From Lachnospiraceae bacterium (GTDB taxonomy: Bacteria; Bacillota; Clostridia; Lachnospirales; Lachnospiraceae): 64,000 bases of DNA. Shown here in pieces: positions 20,975 to 31,015 of the stretch. The notes beneath the pieces were generated by a model. The model saw nothing but the letters and a program-made list of their open reading frames with translations, had not been told where the DNA came from and searched no databases. The stretch covers positions 62,001 through 126,000 of the forward strand of contig JAAVYA010000007.1 in assembly GCA_022790855.1 (NCBI GenBank), given 5' to 3'. The position numbers were made by a program, and so were the translations under genes. Positions within the stretch are counted from its first letter, which is position 1, and each line of letters starts with the position of its first letter.

Positions 20975-21270
20975 AAATCCGTCCCCTGCCAATCCTGGCA
21001 TAGGGACGGATATCTTCCGCGGTACCACCCATCTTCCCGGTATCCCCGGGCACTCTCATGCATAACGCGCATCCACGTCATATCCTACTTTTCTGCGGCA
21101 GTCATAACAATCCTGCCTTACCGTCAGATTTCAAATATGCAGCTCCGGTGTGAAATTCAGTTCCTATCTTCGCTCAAGAGGACTTCCAGCGTATCATCCT
21201 CTCTCTCTGGGAGCAGTTATAAGTACCTACTGTGCACCATCTTAGCCTTTCATTTCTTGCTGGGGTATAT
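20975..21270 (-). promoter_or_regulatory. T-box leader of pheST with intrinsic terminator
   Basis: Minus-strand T-box sequence GGGTGGTACCGCG (21018..21030 on + as cgcggtaccaccc) followed by terminator CCGTCCC..GGGACGG and U-run (20975..21010); upstream of pheS. Confidence 0.93.
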
Positions 21271-21322
21271 TTTAACACGAAGAAGAAAAAAGTGCAAGAA
21301 TTTCTTTCTAAATGATAGTGTA

Positions 21323-22150
21323 TTATCCCTGTCGCTTATCCATCCAATGCTCCTCATAGACATCATTGATTTCCGCACAGATCAAAAGAATATACATACA
21401 AAAATACATCCACAGCATCAACAAGGCAATGGTGGTCAAACTCCCATACATGGAAAGTCCGTTGAAATAATCCACATAAATGGAGAGCCCAAAGGAAAAC
21501 ACGGACCAGGCAAAGGCGCAAAGTACACTTCCCGGCAGCTGGCTTCTTAACGTTGCCTTCCGGTTGGGAAGCATTTTGTATAAAACCGCAAAAAAGAATA
21601 CAAATGCCACCATCATGATCAAAGTCCGAAAGCTCAATATGACGCGGGTCAGTTTCCCGACAATTGGGATATATTGTACCAAAAGATCCTGAATAGAATT
21701 CCCAAATACCAGAATCACAAGAGCCAGAACAATGGCCGCCGCAAACACCAGCATATCCAAAATTGCATGAAAACGCAGTATAAAATAATTCCTAGTCTCC
21801 ATAATGTCGTACACAGCATTCAGTCCCCGGGATAAATATTGAATGCCCTTGGCAGAAGCCCACACTGCCGTTACCGCCGTAACGGAAATCAATCCCACGC
21901 TTTTACTATATATTTCATGAATGATCCCAATTAGAAAAGGTGAAATATAGTCAGGAATCGTGCGGTTTACTGCCTCCAGTACCATCCCCTCCGTCACAGG
22001 AGTGTATTTTATCAAAGAAGTAAAAAACATCAGAAACGGTATAATAGATAAAATAATAAAAAACGCAGACTGAGCAGCATAGGCGCTGATATTGTCATCC
22101 TTACATTTTTTTATAAACAGATTTATACCGCTTATGCTTTTCCAAAACAT
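21323..22150 (-). CDS. YihY/BrkB family inner membrane protein
   Basis: Multi-TM; AAQSAFFIILSIIPFLMFF and typical family layout. Confidence 0.88.
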   Translation of the reverse strand: MFWKSISGINLFIKKCKDDNISAYAAQSAFFIILSIIPFLMFFTSLIKYTPVTEGMVLEAVNRTIPDYISPFLIGIIHEIYSKSVGLISVTAVTAVWASAKGIQYLSRGLNAVYDIMETRNYFILRFHAILDMLVFAAAIVLALVILVFGNSIQDLLVQYIPIVGKLTRVILSFRTLIMMVAFVFFFAVLYKMLPNRKATLRSQLPGSVLCAFAWSVFSFGLSIYVDYFNGLSMYGSLTTIALLMLWMYFCMYILLICAEINDVYEEHWMDKRQG

Positions 22151-22187
22151 GGAATTTCTCCTTTCGTTCTCTCCCTCCAGGCATGCG

Positions 22188-24416
22188 TCATCCTTCCTTG
22201 GGACGGTTATTGTATATATTTTCTATGGTTATATTCTGATAAAATTTCTGAAGAATATCCGTATATGTAAGTCCTTGTTTCGCCATGCCGTTTGCCCCAT
22301 TCTGGCTCATGCCGATCCCGTGTCCATAACCGCCTCCATAGAGGGCAAACCCGTTTTCATTGGGAACAACCATAAATGCAGCGCTGGGAAGCAATGTCAT
22401 AGACAAAATTGCATTTCCGTCCTTATCCGTCATAGAAGTTACTGCAGCCCCTAAGATCTTTCGTATATTATATTCCGTTGTCACAAGAACGCTCCCTTTT
22501 TCATAGAAAATCTGAAGGCTTTTTAATACGCCGCCCACGCTACGCTCCAATACTCGTATATCCGTAATATTCCCAAGTTGGAATGGCGCTATGTCAGATA
22601 CCTTACCGTTTTCATCCAGGATCTGTACTTGATCCTTATTCGCCCCTTTCCGTTCCGCCACAGCTTCGTTTACCGCCTCCAAATACCTGGATATGTCCAG
22701 CTGCGCCTGCCATCTGTAATAGGCGCCGTCGCTGTCATAAGCCGCATACTCTTTATTTTGGATAAATTCAGCAAAAACCTCTTCCTGGGACAGATCCAGC
22801 CCTTCTGCGTCTGTGAGAAGGGAAACGCTGGTCAAATAGCCATAAGCCTCGTCATTCTGTTGGTTCCACACATCCATTCCCTGGGAAAATCCGCAGGAGG
22901 TAGAATAATAATACGCTTCTGCAATTTCTCCCTGGTATTTCAGCACCTCTCCCACCGTATCCCGGACTGCTAATGTGGAACGTTCTTCCGGCTCCTGTTT
23001 ATTATACACTTGGTAATTCACACTGTCATCTACATTTGCACCAAATCCTGCATAAGAGCTGTTGGCAAGCTGGATACATGCATAACTTCTTGCACATACA
23101 GCCTGCACCCGCAGCGCTTCCGTCTCATAAGAAGCCGGCATCTCACTGGGCACTACGCCGCAGAGATAATCTTCCAGAGAAAGTTCATTCACCACGCTGT
23201 AGCCCTCGGGATATTTCCGAACCTCAAAGCCCCCCTGATAGCCCAGGGATATGGGCGACCCATTTTCATCTGTCAAAAACAACCTGCCTTGATCCGTCTT
23301 TGTATCAATTCTTAAATATCCTTTCTCCTGCTCTTTCCAAAAATCGGAAGCCTTAAGTACCGTTTCTTTCTCTAACGGATGTTCCTGATCCAAAAAGGCC
23401 GTCTTTCCCTCTTCGCTGGCCTTGATATAAATCTCAGGATAATAGGGGCTTTCTCCATTCAGAAGCAGTACCCGGATCTGCTCCAGCTCGGCTGGCTCTT
23501 TTAAGATAATTCCGCAGACTTGTTCCTTCGCCACCACAAAATCCGCCATTAAATTGCCGATCACCAGCTTGGATTCATCTAATTGCTCCACCGTTCCATA
23601 TGTTTTATATACTTTCAGCTCTCCGTTATGGGCCAACGCCCCATATCCTGATATCTCTATTTTCTTTTCATCGTAGGATAATACTGTTCCCTGAACCGTA
23701 TCTTCTTTTTTATAAATAGCCGTTATGGCAGAATCTGTCCATTCCAGATCGCAGATGGTATCTTTGATATTCTCTTCCAATTGGGGAATCTCGATATCAA
23801 AAAGCTCTTTTTCAAATAGTACCTGAGCCGTTCCCTCTCCCGCATCATGTACAAATACGTTCTCCCAAATCAGGGGCTCCTCCAGTCTTTTTACCAGCCC
23901 CACAACCGCACCATCAAATGTATATACTTGAAACATATCATATTTTTTTAAATACGACATTCCTCCGTTTATTTCCTCGTATCCCTTTTGTGTCAGCCAT
24001 TTTCCCTCCTGAGCCTCATCTCCAATGAAAATGCGCTCTTCCAGCATAACCCGTCCGTCCACATCCAGCAAATCTACAATCTGTCCGTAGACCTGAAAAA
24101 AAACCTCCCTGGGAACCGTCCGAAATCCTGTTTCCTGCTTGTATTCCACATATTCCAGAACTCCCATCTGTTTTAAAAGTTCCTCCAGCTCTTGATAGGA
24201 CAACTGGCCTTTCACGATCTCACCAATCTGCTTTTGCCATTCTTCCGTATCGTAATATGTAAAACTCAAAAGAGGCGCCAGCTCTTCCGCCATAACATAC
24301 TCATCGGAAAACTCCACCGCCTTGTCTTCATTATTCATAGAAATCCATATCAGCGCCGCCGTGCATACGCACAAAACCACCATCGGCAATATAATCTTAT
24401 TCTTATTTTTCTTCAT
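22188..24416 (-). CDS. SpoIID/LytB-domain protein
   Basis: SLEDYLCGVVPSEMPASYETEALRVQAVCARSYA and GGGYGHGIGMSQNGANGMAKQG. Confidence 0.93.
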   Translation of the reverse strand: MKKNKNKIILPMVVLCVCTAALIWISMNNEDKAVEFSDEYVMAEELAPLLSFTYYDTEEWQKQIGEIVKGQLSYQELEELLKQMGVLEYVEYKQETGFRTVPREVFFQVYGQIVDLLDVDGRVMLEERIFIGDEAQEGKWLTQKGYEEINGGMSYLKKYDMFQVYTFDGAVVGLVKRLEEPLIWENVFVHDAGEGTAQVLFEKELFDIEIPQLEENIKDTICDLEWTDSAITAIYKKEDTVQGTVLSYDEKKIEISGYGALAHNGELKVYKTYGTVEQLDESKLVIGNLMADFVVAKEQVCGIILKEPAELEQIRVLLLNGESPYYPEIYIKASEEGKTAFLDQEHPLEKETVLKASDFWKEQEKGYLRIDTKTDQGRLFLTDENGSPISLGYQGGFEVRKYPEGYSVVNELSLEDYLCGVVPSEMPASYETEALRVQAVCARSYACIQLANSSYAGFGANVDDSVNYQVYNKQEPEERSTLAVRDTVGEVLKYQGEIAEAYYYSTSCGFSQGMDVWNQQNDEAYGYLTSVSLLTDAEGLDLSQEEVFAEFIQNKEYAAYDSDGAYYRWQAQLDISRYLEAVNEAVAERKGANKDQVQILDENGKVSDIAPFQLGNITDIRVLERSVGGVLKSLQIFYEKGSVLVTTEYNIRKILGAAVTSMTDKDGNAILSMTLLPSAAFMVVPNENGFALYGGGYGHGIGMSQNGANGMAKQGLTYTDILQKFYQNITIENIYNNRPKEG

Positions 24417-24568
24417 AATTCTCCTGCTCCGGATTTTTGACCTTTCTGGCCTGTCTTATTAGTATGCAGCCAGTTCCGGATATATGTATCTTTCCTAAAA
24501 TAGTGTTCCGCCGCCGGCGAAGAATCCTGCCCTCCTGGTATGGAATTACAAACTCTTCTTTAACATAA

Positions 24569-24598
24569 GAAGCTGCTTAAGATAACTTAAGCAGCTTC
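24569..24598. terminator. Perfect 13-bp hairpin GAAGCTGCTTAAG-ataa-CTTAAGCAGCTTC
   Basis: Perfect arms with a 4-nt loop downstream (minus strand) of the structured RNA; weak U-tract. Confidence 0.5.
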
Positions 24599-24607
24599 CG
24601 TCTTTTG

Positions 24608-24706
24608 TATTTGAATCTCTTGTGTATTTTACAAATACTTCTTTCGTATAAAGCTTGCGCAAGAATTCTTTTGTAAAATCTTTTGTAACCTCTTTTGTAG
24701 AATCCC
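24608..24706 (-). repeat. Short degenerate tandem repeat, (A/T)ACAAAAGA-like, about five to six units
   Basis: Minus strand: ACAAAAGAggttACAAAAGAttttACAAAAGA...ACGAAAGA...ACACAAGA...ACAAAAGA. Confidence 0.7.
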
Positions 24707-24713
24707 AAAATGC

Positions 24714-24880
24714 CGGTTCCTGCGATTTTGACTCCTAGCAAAGCTAGGTGGGTGTCCGCACCTGTCCCTCTGCCTTCCGCTGACTTCTGGCGGCCTGACA
24801 TCCTAACAGGGATATAGGATTCCCGTAAACAAAAATGTAGGTTCAAAATAGCAGGGTGTCGTACATCCCAGGAATCTCTC
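24714..24880 (-). ncRNA. ssrS: Putative 6S (SsrS)-like RNA
   Basis: Minus strand GATTCCTGGGATGTACGACACCCTG..TTTTGAACCTACA..ACGGGAATCCTA; ends pair (ATTCCTGGGAT with ATCGCAGGAA); internal hairpins ATCCTA/TAGGAT and CCTAGC-ttt-GCTAGG; no plausible protein. 6S assignment is from remembered Firmicutes 6S features, not a covariance model. Confidence 0.58.
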
Positions 24881-25000
24881 TCTTTTTTCTAAAATGATTA
24901 TACTCTATTATGTCCTGTTTATCAACTATAATTTATGTTTTTTTACAATTTTTGCAGGAATATTTTTCCAGTACGACCATTTCAAATTTTCCAACACACC

Positions 25001-27331
25001 CTAAGGCTCTGTCGCCGGCGGCGCCGGATCAGGCTCTGGTTCCTGAACCTTTGCCGTTACCGTCACCTGCATAATCTTTTTCGCAGAAGCATTGTTATTG
25101 GGATTAACGGCTTCATAAACAACCTGATAGCTTCCTGCTGCCTGGAACATAAAACTCTTCACATCCCCATCCACTTGTGCGCCCTGGGCGTCAAGTACTT
25201 TGATCGTAACTGCAAGAGCCGGGTTCGAAGGAATCGATGCTGTAACGCCTGCCGTCAGATCCAGTACTCCTCCTTCTTCAAGGGTCTTTGTTTCCGCAAC
25301 ACCTTGGATCACAGGCGTAGCGTCATCCGGTTTCTCTTTCACAAAGACTTTCATAGTTTTTCTCGTTACAGACTTTTTATTCCCCGGATTCACCGCTTCA
25401 TATAGAACATTGTAAGTACCTGGCTTGGAGAATATGAAATTCTTTACATTGCCCGTAACGGCCGCTCCCGTTGCAGCATCCGTCACCTTAATGGTAACAG
25501 AGATCGAGGATTTGGAAGGAATGGAAGCTTTTACGCCCGCTGACAAATTCAGCGTTTCTCCTTCTGTAACCGTCTTACTGCCGGCAACTCCTGTGATCGT
25601 AGGTTTCGCATTATCCCGTACCGTAACCGTTGTTTTCTGCTCTACATAGACAGACTTTTTATTAGGATTCTCAATGCGGTACAAAATTACATAGGTCCCG
25701 ACTTTCCCGAAGCGATACTTGGTACTGCTGTTATTTTTCTTCACATCCCCGTTCGTCCGAAGGGTAACGTATTTCTTACTTCCCGGAACCTTTACCTTTA
25801 CGATAACCTTTGATGTGACGTTGGGTCCGGAAGACAGCTTAGCTTTGATTTTGCTTCTTAAATTCACGTTCTGGCCGTATTCGTAGGTTGCACTCTTTTT
25901 CACTCCCGTCAGCTTGGGCTTGCTAAAGTCTTTGACCGTGATTTTTAACGTCTGTCTGGTCACGGAGCTTTTCTTATTTGGGTTGGTTACCGAATACCGT
26001 ACGTAGTATGTTCCAGTTTTCTTAAAACGGTATTTCGTATAATTCACGGTATCCTTGCCTTTGCTCTTTAAGGTGGTATATTTCTTAGAGCCTGGCGTTC
26101 TGATCTCAATCTTAATCTTGCTTGTCATGCTCTTGCCGGATACCAATTTGGCTGTCACACCTTTTTTCAGATTCAACGTAGTGTTATAGCCCTGAGTCTT
26201 TGTGCTCTTTACGCCTGACAGCTTGGGCTTCTTAGTATCCACTACCTTTATCGTGGTAACCTTCGTCGTAACCCTGTTGTTATTGGGGTTCGTAACTGAA
26301 TAATAGATCTTGTACGTCCCGGTCTTGGAAAGCTTTAACGTCTTTTTCTTATAATTCTTGGCGGTTTTGCTTCCAGGCGTTTTTACTTTCACCTTGATCT
26401 TTTTTGTAAGGTTCTTGTTGTCTACTGTACTGGCCTTAATTTTGTCTAAGACCTTATAGGTACTGTTATATTCCTTTGTAAGCTTCGATTTGACGCCGTT
26501 GATCCCTGCGCCCCATTCATCCACCACGTAATACGTCACAGATGCAGACGCCGTGCGTCCTAAAACGTCCGTGACCGTATACGATACCGTATAAGTCCCA
26601 AGCTTGTGGGTATTTACCCATCCATTGTATGTAATGGCATAAGAAATATCATTGCCAGCAGAATCCTTCGCCACGATTCCCGCCACATGGTCAAAAGGTG
26701 TGCCGTAAGGAACCGTCGTAGCCTTTCCGGAAGTATTGATGCTGGGAAACAGATATGCATAGGGATTCCCTGGGGCCGGATCTGTGGGATCCCATCCCAT
26801 GGAACCGTTCATATGCATAAACGAAGGTTTCCCAAGGGGATCATCCCCGGAATTTCCGTAAAAAATATCCACCCGCAATCCCAATGGACAGTTATCATAG
26901 ATCCACTTGGCATCCGCAACAGTCAGGCGGACACATCCATGGGAAGCCATTGTTCCCAAACGGTTGTACTGAACGTAAGACTGAGAAGCCAGATCTCCCA
27001 TTCTGTAATACCAAACGGAATGGAACAGGATATGTCCGGTAATCCTGGTACAGTACTGCCCATAGGTAGGGCCGTCCAGCTCATGCCAACGCAGCTTCTG
27101 GCTGGTGTAAAAAGTGCCTAAGGGGGTATCTGCTCCGGTAGAGCAGACAAATGCTTTGTAGGGAGTCCCATTATTCCGGTAAATGGTAACTACATTTGTT
27201 CCCTTATTAATCCGTGCATAGTAATCCCCGGCAGCCTTCGCCGTTATTTTCTGAGTTCCAAGGCCTGCCATCATGCACATCGCCATCATGCACAGGCACA
27301 GCACCCATTTTCGTCTGAATAGATTCTTCAA
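25001..27331 (-). CDS. L,D-transpeptidase (YkuD-type) with C-terminal Ig-like repeats
   Basis: HSVWYYRMG...ASHGCVRLTVADAKWIYDN catalytic motif; repeated about 90-aa KLTGVKKSxTYEYGxNVNLRxxIKAKL units; TTG start at 27331 follows ggaggt. Confidence 0.9.
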   Translation of the reverse strand: MKNLFRRKWVLCLCMMAMCMMAGLGTQKITAKAAGDYYARINKGTNVVTIYRNNGTPYKAFVCSTGADTPLGTFYTSQKLRWHELDGPTYGQYCTRITGHILFHSVWYYRMGDLASQSYVQYNRLGTMASHGCVRLTVADAKWIYDNCPLGLRVDIFYGNSGDDPLGKPSFMHMNGSMGWDPTDPAPGNPYAYLFPSINTSGKATTVPYGTPFDHVAGIVAKDSAGNDISYAITYNGWVNTHKLGTYTVSYTVTDVLGRTASASVTYYVVDEWGAGINGVKSKLTKEYNSTYKVLDKIKASTVDNKNLTKKIKVKVKTPGSKTAKNYKKKTLKLSKTGTYKIYYSVTNPNNNRVTTKVTTIKVVDTKKPKLSGVKSTKTQGYNTTLNLKKGVTAKLVSGKSMTSKIKIEIRTPGSKKYTTLKSKGKDTVNYTKYRFKKTGTYYVRYSVTNPNKKSSVTRQTLKITVKDFSKPKLTGVKKSATYEYGQNVNLRSKIKAKLSSGPNVTSKVIVKVKVPGSKKYVTLRTNGDVKKNNSSTKYRFGKVGTYVILYRIENPNKKSVYVEQKTTVTVRDNAKPTITGVAGSKTVTEGETLNLSAGVKASIPSKSSISVTIKVTDAATGAAVTGNVKNFIFSKPGTYNVLYEAVNPGNKKSVTRKTMKVFVKEKPDDATPVIQGVAETKTLEEGGVLDLTAGVTASIPSNPALAVTIKVLDAQGAQVDGDVKSFMFQAAGSYQVVYEAVNPNNNASAKKIMQVTVTAKVQEPEPDPAPPATEP

Positions 27332-27433
27332 AATACACCTCCCAAAACTAAAGGATTCCACATATTCCAAAATCCTCTGTAATTTACGTTTATCCTAACA
27401 TATTTTTTTTCTTTTTGCATCGGCATTTTGCAC

Positions 27434-27473
27434 AAAAATAAGAAGCACCCCAGGGATGCCTCTTATTTTTTAC
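27434..27473 (-). terminator. Terminator after pckA
   Basis: AAAAATAAGAAGCACCCcagGGATGCCTCTTATTTTT. Confidence 0.75.
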
Positions 27474-27510
27474 ACTCTCTTTACAAGATATTTTCTTTTT
27501 TATGTTCTTT

Positions 27511-29190
27511 TTACAGGGTATTGGCTTCGTCCACTACCTTCTTGATGGCTGCCGCTGCATCTTCCGGAAGCTGGTTATATCCGCCCTCTGCCTCTTTAAG
27601 ATTGGTTACATAATTCAATCTGTCCTGCATACGGGCTTTCAGTTGGGCAATATAGTCTTTATCGCTTAGATCCGGAACAAAGCCTTCCCATTCCAGAATC
27701 TCGATATCGGAAAACGGTCCCCACTTCTTAAAGTCCGCTTTCTTTTCCACGATGGCTTCAATCACTCCCAAAGTATCCTTCGGCTGTACTTTCTTGCCCA
27801 TGAAATCACCGGTATTGATAATGTAGCAGTCCACATGTTTATTCTCCACCAGAGATTTGAACTTTTCGTAATCGTTTACCAGAGGATACGTACGGAAGGG
27901 GTTCGCATAAGGTTCTACTACCAACGCATTGGGGTCTACTCCTGCAGCCAGACGTTCCGCCGTAGAACGCTTTGTGGCCAGGGTCGCTCCCATCACAGAT
28001 GCAAGAGAAGCACCCTTTAATTTCACTACCGGCGGAATGGTAGGATCTTTCATGATCCAAAAAATGGCGTTTACCGGAGAGTCAATCTTGTCCACGCGGT
28101 TGGGGGACCACAATTTGGACTTAATGGCGCGGCCGTTACCGTTGCGGATATCTTCGGTAACAAGCACTACTTTTCCGTCTTCATCTAAGGTAGCGGAGCA
28201 GTTCTGGGCAGTGAGCAGATACTTATTATCCTCGCATGCGGTGGGATAATCCGCCGTCTTATCAAAGTAAGTCGGCTCTAAAGCAATGGAAGCGCAGGTA
28301 TCTGCATTGATGATAAATGCATCGTCGTGAAGCACCTTAATCGCAGGATATTTGCCGCCATGCTTCGCGTGGGTAATGGTAGATTTACCGGATCCGGAAA
28401 GTCCGAATACGGCTGCCACATATTTGGAACCATCCTCTAAGGTATATTCCTTCTGGCCGCCATGGCAGGATGCATATCCGTTGCGGTTCGCAATCGCCCA
28501 AGCTAAGGTCAGCGTCCCTTTCTTATGCTCTCCGAAATACCGCATGCCCAGAATTCCTGCACAGTTGGTATCCGTATTAAAATAGCACAAGCATTTGGGA
28601 TCGCAGATATCCGTCTTATCAGTCCCCACCCACTGAGGATCCGAGAAAATATAAATATCCGGCTCATTGCCATAGACTTTGGAATCCTTGTACATTTTCA
28701 CATATTGGTCGGACATATACTGGAAGTTCAGCATCCAGGAATACATCAAGTTCTCTTCCCCTTCCGGGATAAGCAGATGAGCTTTTACCATAAATTCCGG
28801 GTCAAGTCCGATAAATACTTCCGCATGGTACATGGTCTTCCATCTGGAATCGTATACTGCGTCCATCAAGATCTTATCCAGCTCCGTGGTGTTAACGCCC
28901 TGCTTTCCGGTAATCCGTCTGGCGGGAGCATAACGGCCGGTAATGGAGCCATCGTTAAATAAAAGCACTTTAGCGTCTGCTTCCAGGCCGAATTCCTCTC
29001 CCCGGTATATTGGCATGTCCGTTACTACCGTTCCGGGGGAATTCTTTGCAAGCTCATAGGCTTCCCGCAATGTATTGATCTTAATTACGTTATTGCCATA
29101 GAAAGCTGCCTCAATGATGGAACGGGTCTTGGAAAAACCTACCTTTCCCGGCCCGATTTCTGTTCTGGGATAATACGCTTTTGTTGCCAT
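27511..29190 (-). CDS. pckA: Phosphoenolpyruvate carboxykinase (ATP)
   Basis: VFGLSGSGKSTITHAKHGGK, VLHDDAFIIN, YAPARRITG motifs. Confidence 0.95.
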   Translation of the reverse strand: MATKAYYPRTEIGPGKVGFSKTRSIIEAAFYGNNVIKINTLREAYELAKNSPGTVVTDMPIYRGEEFGLEADAKVLLFNDGSITGRYAPARRITGKQGVNTTELDKILMDAVYDSRWKTMYHAEVFIGLDPEFMVKAHLLIPEGEENLMYSWMLNFQYMSDQYVKMYKDSKVYGNEPDIYIFSDPQWVGTDKTDICDPKCLCYFNTDTNCAGILGMRYFGEHKKGTLTLAWAIANRNGYASCHGGQKEYTLEDGSKYVAAVFGLSGSGKSTITHAKHGGKYPAIKVLHDDAFIINADTCASIALEPTYFDKTADYPTACEDNKYLLTAQNCSATLDEDGKVVLVTEDIRNGNGRAIKSKLWSPNRVDKIDSPVNAIFWIMKDPTIPPVVKLKGASLASVMGATLATKRSTAERLAAGVDPNALVVEPYANPFRTYPLVNDYEKFKSLVENKHVDCYIINTGDFMGKKVQPKDTLGVIEAIVEKKADFKKWGPFSDIEILEWEGFVPDLSDKDYIAQLKARMQDRLNYVTNLKEAEGGYNQLPEDAAAAIKKVVDEANTL

Positions 29191-29310
29191 TATCTTTTCC
29201 TCCTTGATTTAATGTAATGATGAAATGCTTTCCATAGGGAAAACTCTTGTTTTAAGAATAACTTTTTGTTATTTTCTTGTCAATACCTTTTTGACCTGAA
29301 TCCAAATATG

Positions 29311-29341
29311 GTAACAGGACGGCTTTCGGCTTCACTAGTAC
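29311..29341. repeat. Degenerate copy of the dispersed 31-bp palindrome
   Basis: GTAACAGGACGGCTTTCGGCTTCACTAGTAC aligns without gaps to 36640..36670. Confidence 0.5.
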
Positions 29342-29525
29342 GGATTATGAACAAAATATAAAATTTTTCAAAAAATTGTTAAACTTTGCACAAATTTTAT
29401 TTTTCCCTTGTGTTGAAAGAAATACATATGGTATCATAGGAAAGTATTTTTCATTTAAAAATTTCGCTACATTAATTCGTTACATTCATAAACAGATAAA
29501 AGATCTATCAAAAGGGAGGTTTTCT

Positions 29526-30893
29526 ATGCATTCAACAAACAACTTCTGCGAACTTACGCCTGAGATTTTAAAATTATCCAAGCTTTGTAACCAAGCGGCC
29601 ACGATCGACCCGTCTCTTTATACAAAATATGACGTCAAACGCGGTCTCCGTGACTTGAACGGCAAGGGCGTACTGGTGGGGCTCACTGAGATTTCCGACG
29701 TCTGCGCCACAAAAATCGTAGATGGAAAATCTGTTCCCGCCCATGGAGAACTATACTACCGGGGATACAATGTGAAGGATATCATCAAAGGACTGCCTGA
29801 CAACAGCCACTTCGGTTTTGAAGAAAGCACTTATCTGCTTTTATTTGGCAAATTTCCAAACGAACAGGAACTGAAGAAGTTCTCGAACCTGCTGGCAGAA
29901 TACCGTACTTTGCCCACAGGCTTCGTTCGGGATATCATCATGAAAGCCCCCAGCCAGGATATGATGAATACGCTGGCCCGTTCCGTATTGACCCTTTACT
30001 CCTATGACGACAGGGCTGACGACATTACCATCCCCAACGTACTGCGCCAGTGCCTGGAGTTGATCAGCCTGTTCCCTCTGTTTTCCGTATACGGCTATCA
30101 GGCATATAAGCACTATCACGACGGGGCAAGCCTTTTTATTCATACGCCGGACCCGGCCCTTTCCACGGCTGAGACCATTTTGTATGTGCTGCGGCAGGAC
30201 AGCAATTATACGCCTCTGGAAGCGAAGCTTTTGGATATTGCCTTAATCCTTCATATGGAGCACGGCGGCGGAAATAACTCTACGTTTACCACCCACCTGG
30301 TTTCTTCCTCCGGAACGGATACGTATTCTGCCATCGCCGCTTCTTTGGGCTCTCTGAAAGGTCCCAGGCACGGCGGCGCCAACATCAAGGTCGTAAAGAT
30401 GTTTGAAGATTTAAAAGCACATGTAAAGGACTATAAGGATGAGGAAGAAGTCGGCCGTTATCTGTCTGCCCTTTTAAATAAAGAAGCCTTTGACCATGCG
30501 GGGCTGATTTATGGTATGGGCCATGCGGTATATTCTCTCTCCGATCCCAGAGCGACCTTATTCCGCACCTTTGTGGAGCGACTGTCCAGGGAAAAGGGCA
30601 GGGAAGAGGAATTCGCCCTTTATGCCCTGGTAGAGCGTCTTGCCCCGGAAATCATTGCCAAAGAACGGAAAATCTACAAAGGCGTTAGCCCCAATGTGGA
30701 CTTTTTCTCCGGATTCGCCTACAGCATGCTGGATCTTCCGCTGGAATTATATACTCCTATTTTTGCCATTGCAAGAATCGCAGGATGGAGCGCACACCGG
30801 TTGGAGGAGCTTTCCTATAACGGCAAAATTATGCGTCCCGCATACCGTCCTGTACAGGACCATCGGGAGTATATTCCTATGGATCAGCGATAG
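29526..30893 (+). CDS. gltA: Citrate synthase family protein
   Basis: HGGGNNSTFTTHLVSSSGTDTYSAIAASLGSLKGPRHGGAN, YGMGHAVYSLSDPRA; ATG 29526 preceded by gggagg. Confidence 0.93.
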   Translation: MHSTNNFCELTPEILKLSKLCNQAATIDPSLYTKYDVKRGLRDLNGKGVLVGLTEISDVCATKIVDGKSVPAHGELYYRGYNVKDIIKGLPDNSHFGFEESTYLLLFGKFPNEQELKKFSNLLAEYRTLPTGFVRDIIMKAPSQDMMNTLARSVLTLYSYDDRADDITIPNVLRQCLELISLFPLFSVYGYQAYKHYHDGASLFIHTPDPALSTAETILYVLRQDSNYTPLEAKLLDIALILHMEHGGGNNSTFTTHLVSSSGTDTYSAIAASLGSLKGPRHGGANIKVVKMFEDLKAHVKDYKDEEEVGRYLSALLNKEAFDHAGLIYGMGHAVYSLSDPRATLFRTFVERLSREKGREEEFALYALVERLAPEIIAKERKIYKGVSPNVDFFSGFAYSMLDLPLELYTPIFAIARIAGWSAHRLEELSYNGKIMRPAYRPVQDHREYIPMDQR

Positions 30894-31015
30894 TCCCCGG
30901 TTTCTTCGCTACAACCGTTACGTTCTTTTATCATTTTTCAGGAAATGAATTGAAAATTTTTCATTATTGGTGTAGAATAAGATAATGAAAAATTTACAAC
31001 AGGAGAGAGTATAAT

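Noticed and set aside
24577-24846. 89-aa ORF MNLHFCLRESY...YKRGYKRFYKR...
   Set aside because: Spans the structured 6S-like RNA and its repeat tail; better explained as non-coding RNA, though the YKR-rich part is kept as a question in findings.
29257-29273. AATAAC-ttttt-GTTATT inverted repeat between pckA and gltA
   Set aside because: Only 6-bp A/T-rich arms; expected by chance.
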